A model generated the notes under the pieces. The model was not told the DNA's origin. It saw only the letters and a list, made by a program, of their open reading frames with translations, and made no database searches. A DNA stretch of 64,000 nt. Origin: Sipunculus nudus. Its lineage: Eukaryota > Annelida > Sipuncula > Golfingiida > Sipunculidae. The DNA is taken from the NCBI GenBank assembly GCA_026874595.1, contig CM049309.1, forward strand, positions 69,920,926-69,984,925. The letters are read 5' to 3'. Numbering within the stretch: position 1 is the stretch's first letter; the number at the start of each line of letters is the position of its first letter. Both the position numbers and the translations under genes were made by a program. This document shows, piece by piece, positions 63,327 to 64,000 of the stretch.

Positions 63327-63491
63327 CCTCCGCCAAGGAAGTTATGTTTTCATCCATGACTGTTAGCAGGATTACTCAAAATCAACAAAACTAATTTTCA
63401 CAAACTTTGTCGAGGGGTTAAACATGGGTCAGGGAAGACCCCATGAATTTGTATTGATGAGCCAATAGAATCATTTTGGCCTTGGCGGAGG
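63327..63491. mobile_element. Short inverted-repeat element (165 bp)
   Basis: CCTCCGCCAAGG at 63327-63338 and CCTTGGCGGAGG at 63480-63491 are perfect 12-bp inverted ends. The interior is non-coding, typical of a small MITE. If the 3' UTR reaches 63833 it is transcribed and could form a hairpin. Confidence 0.8.
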
Positions 63492-63810
63492 TACACACTC
63501 TTATTGAGAGCAACTCTAGTTGTAATGTAATGTATCTACAATGTCTGGTAGCAAGTTCCTAGGCCTTGTGGACTAATGAGCTAGTCATTAACATTTGTGT
63601 AGGATATATAGAGTTAGAGAGGAGCTGTAAAATCCATCATCTGCACTGATACTTATTAGCTGCATGTTAATACAACTAATGACAAGGTGCGTTTCTGACG
63701 TATTACTCCTGTTCCATTGCTCTCCCCATGGAAGGCTAATGCTTCATTAAACCATAACTTAACATGTCAGATACTGTATGTATAAATATATATAATGTAT
63801 TTTATGACAA

Positions 63811-63816
63811 AATAAA
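63811..63816 (+). terminator. Candidate poly(A) signal AATAAA
   Basis: Canonical hexamer followed by a likely cleavage region near 63833 and downstream T- and GT-rich sequence. It is the most distal hexamer in the window after the AP3D1 stop. Confidence 0.5.
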
Positions 63817-64000
63817 GTATTATGCATAATGGATATTTGATTCCCTTATTTTTGCTGCTTTTATTGTTTCTGTGGAACGGGGACATTGATTTTGGTTTGC
63901 CTGTCTGTCAGGTTTTTGTTTCCGTGCAAGTACTTTCCTAAATATTATCCAATTTCATTCAAATTTGGGTCACTGATTGCTCTCATGCATACCTTGGTTA

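Larger units (their letters stand above)
59567..63833 (+). other. AP3D1: AP3D1 3' UTR, probably long, end uncertain
   Basis: After the stop the sequence is A+T-rich with no further coding signal. AATAAA occurs at 59868, 60187, 62976 and 63811. The last is followed within 25 bases by TATGCATAATGG and then T- and GT-rich sequence, the best context, giving a UTR of about 4.3 kb; a short form of about 0.3 kb ending near 59890 is also possible. The true end cannot be decided without transcript data. Confidence 0.5.

Overview
This is animal nuclear DNA, about one third G+C, with short exons, GT-AG introns and many kinds of interspersed and tandem repeat. The repeat style (GTTTGTCTGT-rich modules, CTCCGCCAAGG palindromes, TCTCG/CGAGA hairpins, abundant MITE-like elements) suggests a marine mollusc, most likely a bivalve; this is inference, because no species marker is visible. 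The only protein-coding gene I can support is on the + strand: the delta large subunit of the AP-3 clathrin-adaptor complex (AP3D1). Thirty exons from 5383 to 59566 join with consistent phases into an open frame of 3459 bases (1152 codons plus TGA). The first exon corresponds to about residue 130 of vertebrate AP-3 delta, so the promoter, 5' UTR and roughly the first tenth of the protein lie upstream of the window.

Layout. 1-5382 is intron: a dispersed repeat, a 2-kb array of about thirty 67-bp units, and a SINE-like copy. 5383-7661 holds exons 1-3 (my numbering). Intron 3 (7662-23705, 16 kb) is almost entirely one repeat block. It contains seven complete and one diverged copy of a 1.27-kb unit, six copies of a 367-bp unit, and unidentified sequence, and it is bracketed by inverted copies of a TATAGTCGCCAG motif. 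23706-35677 holds exons 4-13, the rest of the adaptin trunk. 36447-54802 holds exons 14-23, the lysine-rich, acidic, low-complexity hinge. 55231-59566 holds exons 24-30, the C-terminal appendage and stop. 59567-64000 is 3' UTR and downstream DNA; the last good poly(A) signal is at 63811.

The most striking signal is how tandem repeats are anchored on splice sites of this gene. Exon 18's 3' splice site, with branch-site region, pyrimidine tract and first 16 exon bases, is repeated 24 times upstream at a 107-108-bp period (46719-49416). Every decoy differs from the true site by a two-base change that creates a perfect GTAAGT donor three bases after the AG. The exon 15 donor heads a 44-bp degenerate array, the exon 23 donor heads a 41-bp array, and the exon 26 acceptor is duplicated 52 bp upstream. 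Most of these extra sites fall where the hinge is encoded. This suggests slippage at splice junctions and possibly recursive or stop-introducing splicing in a single trafficking gene.
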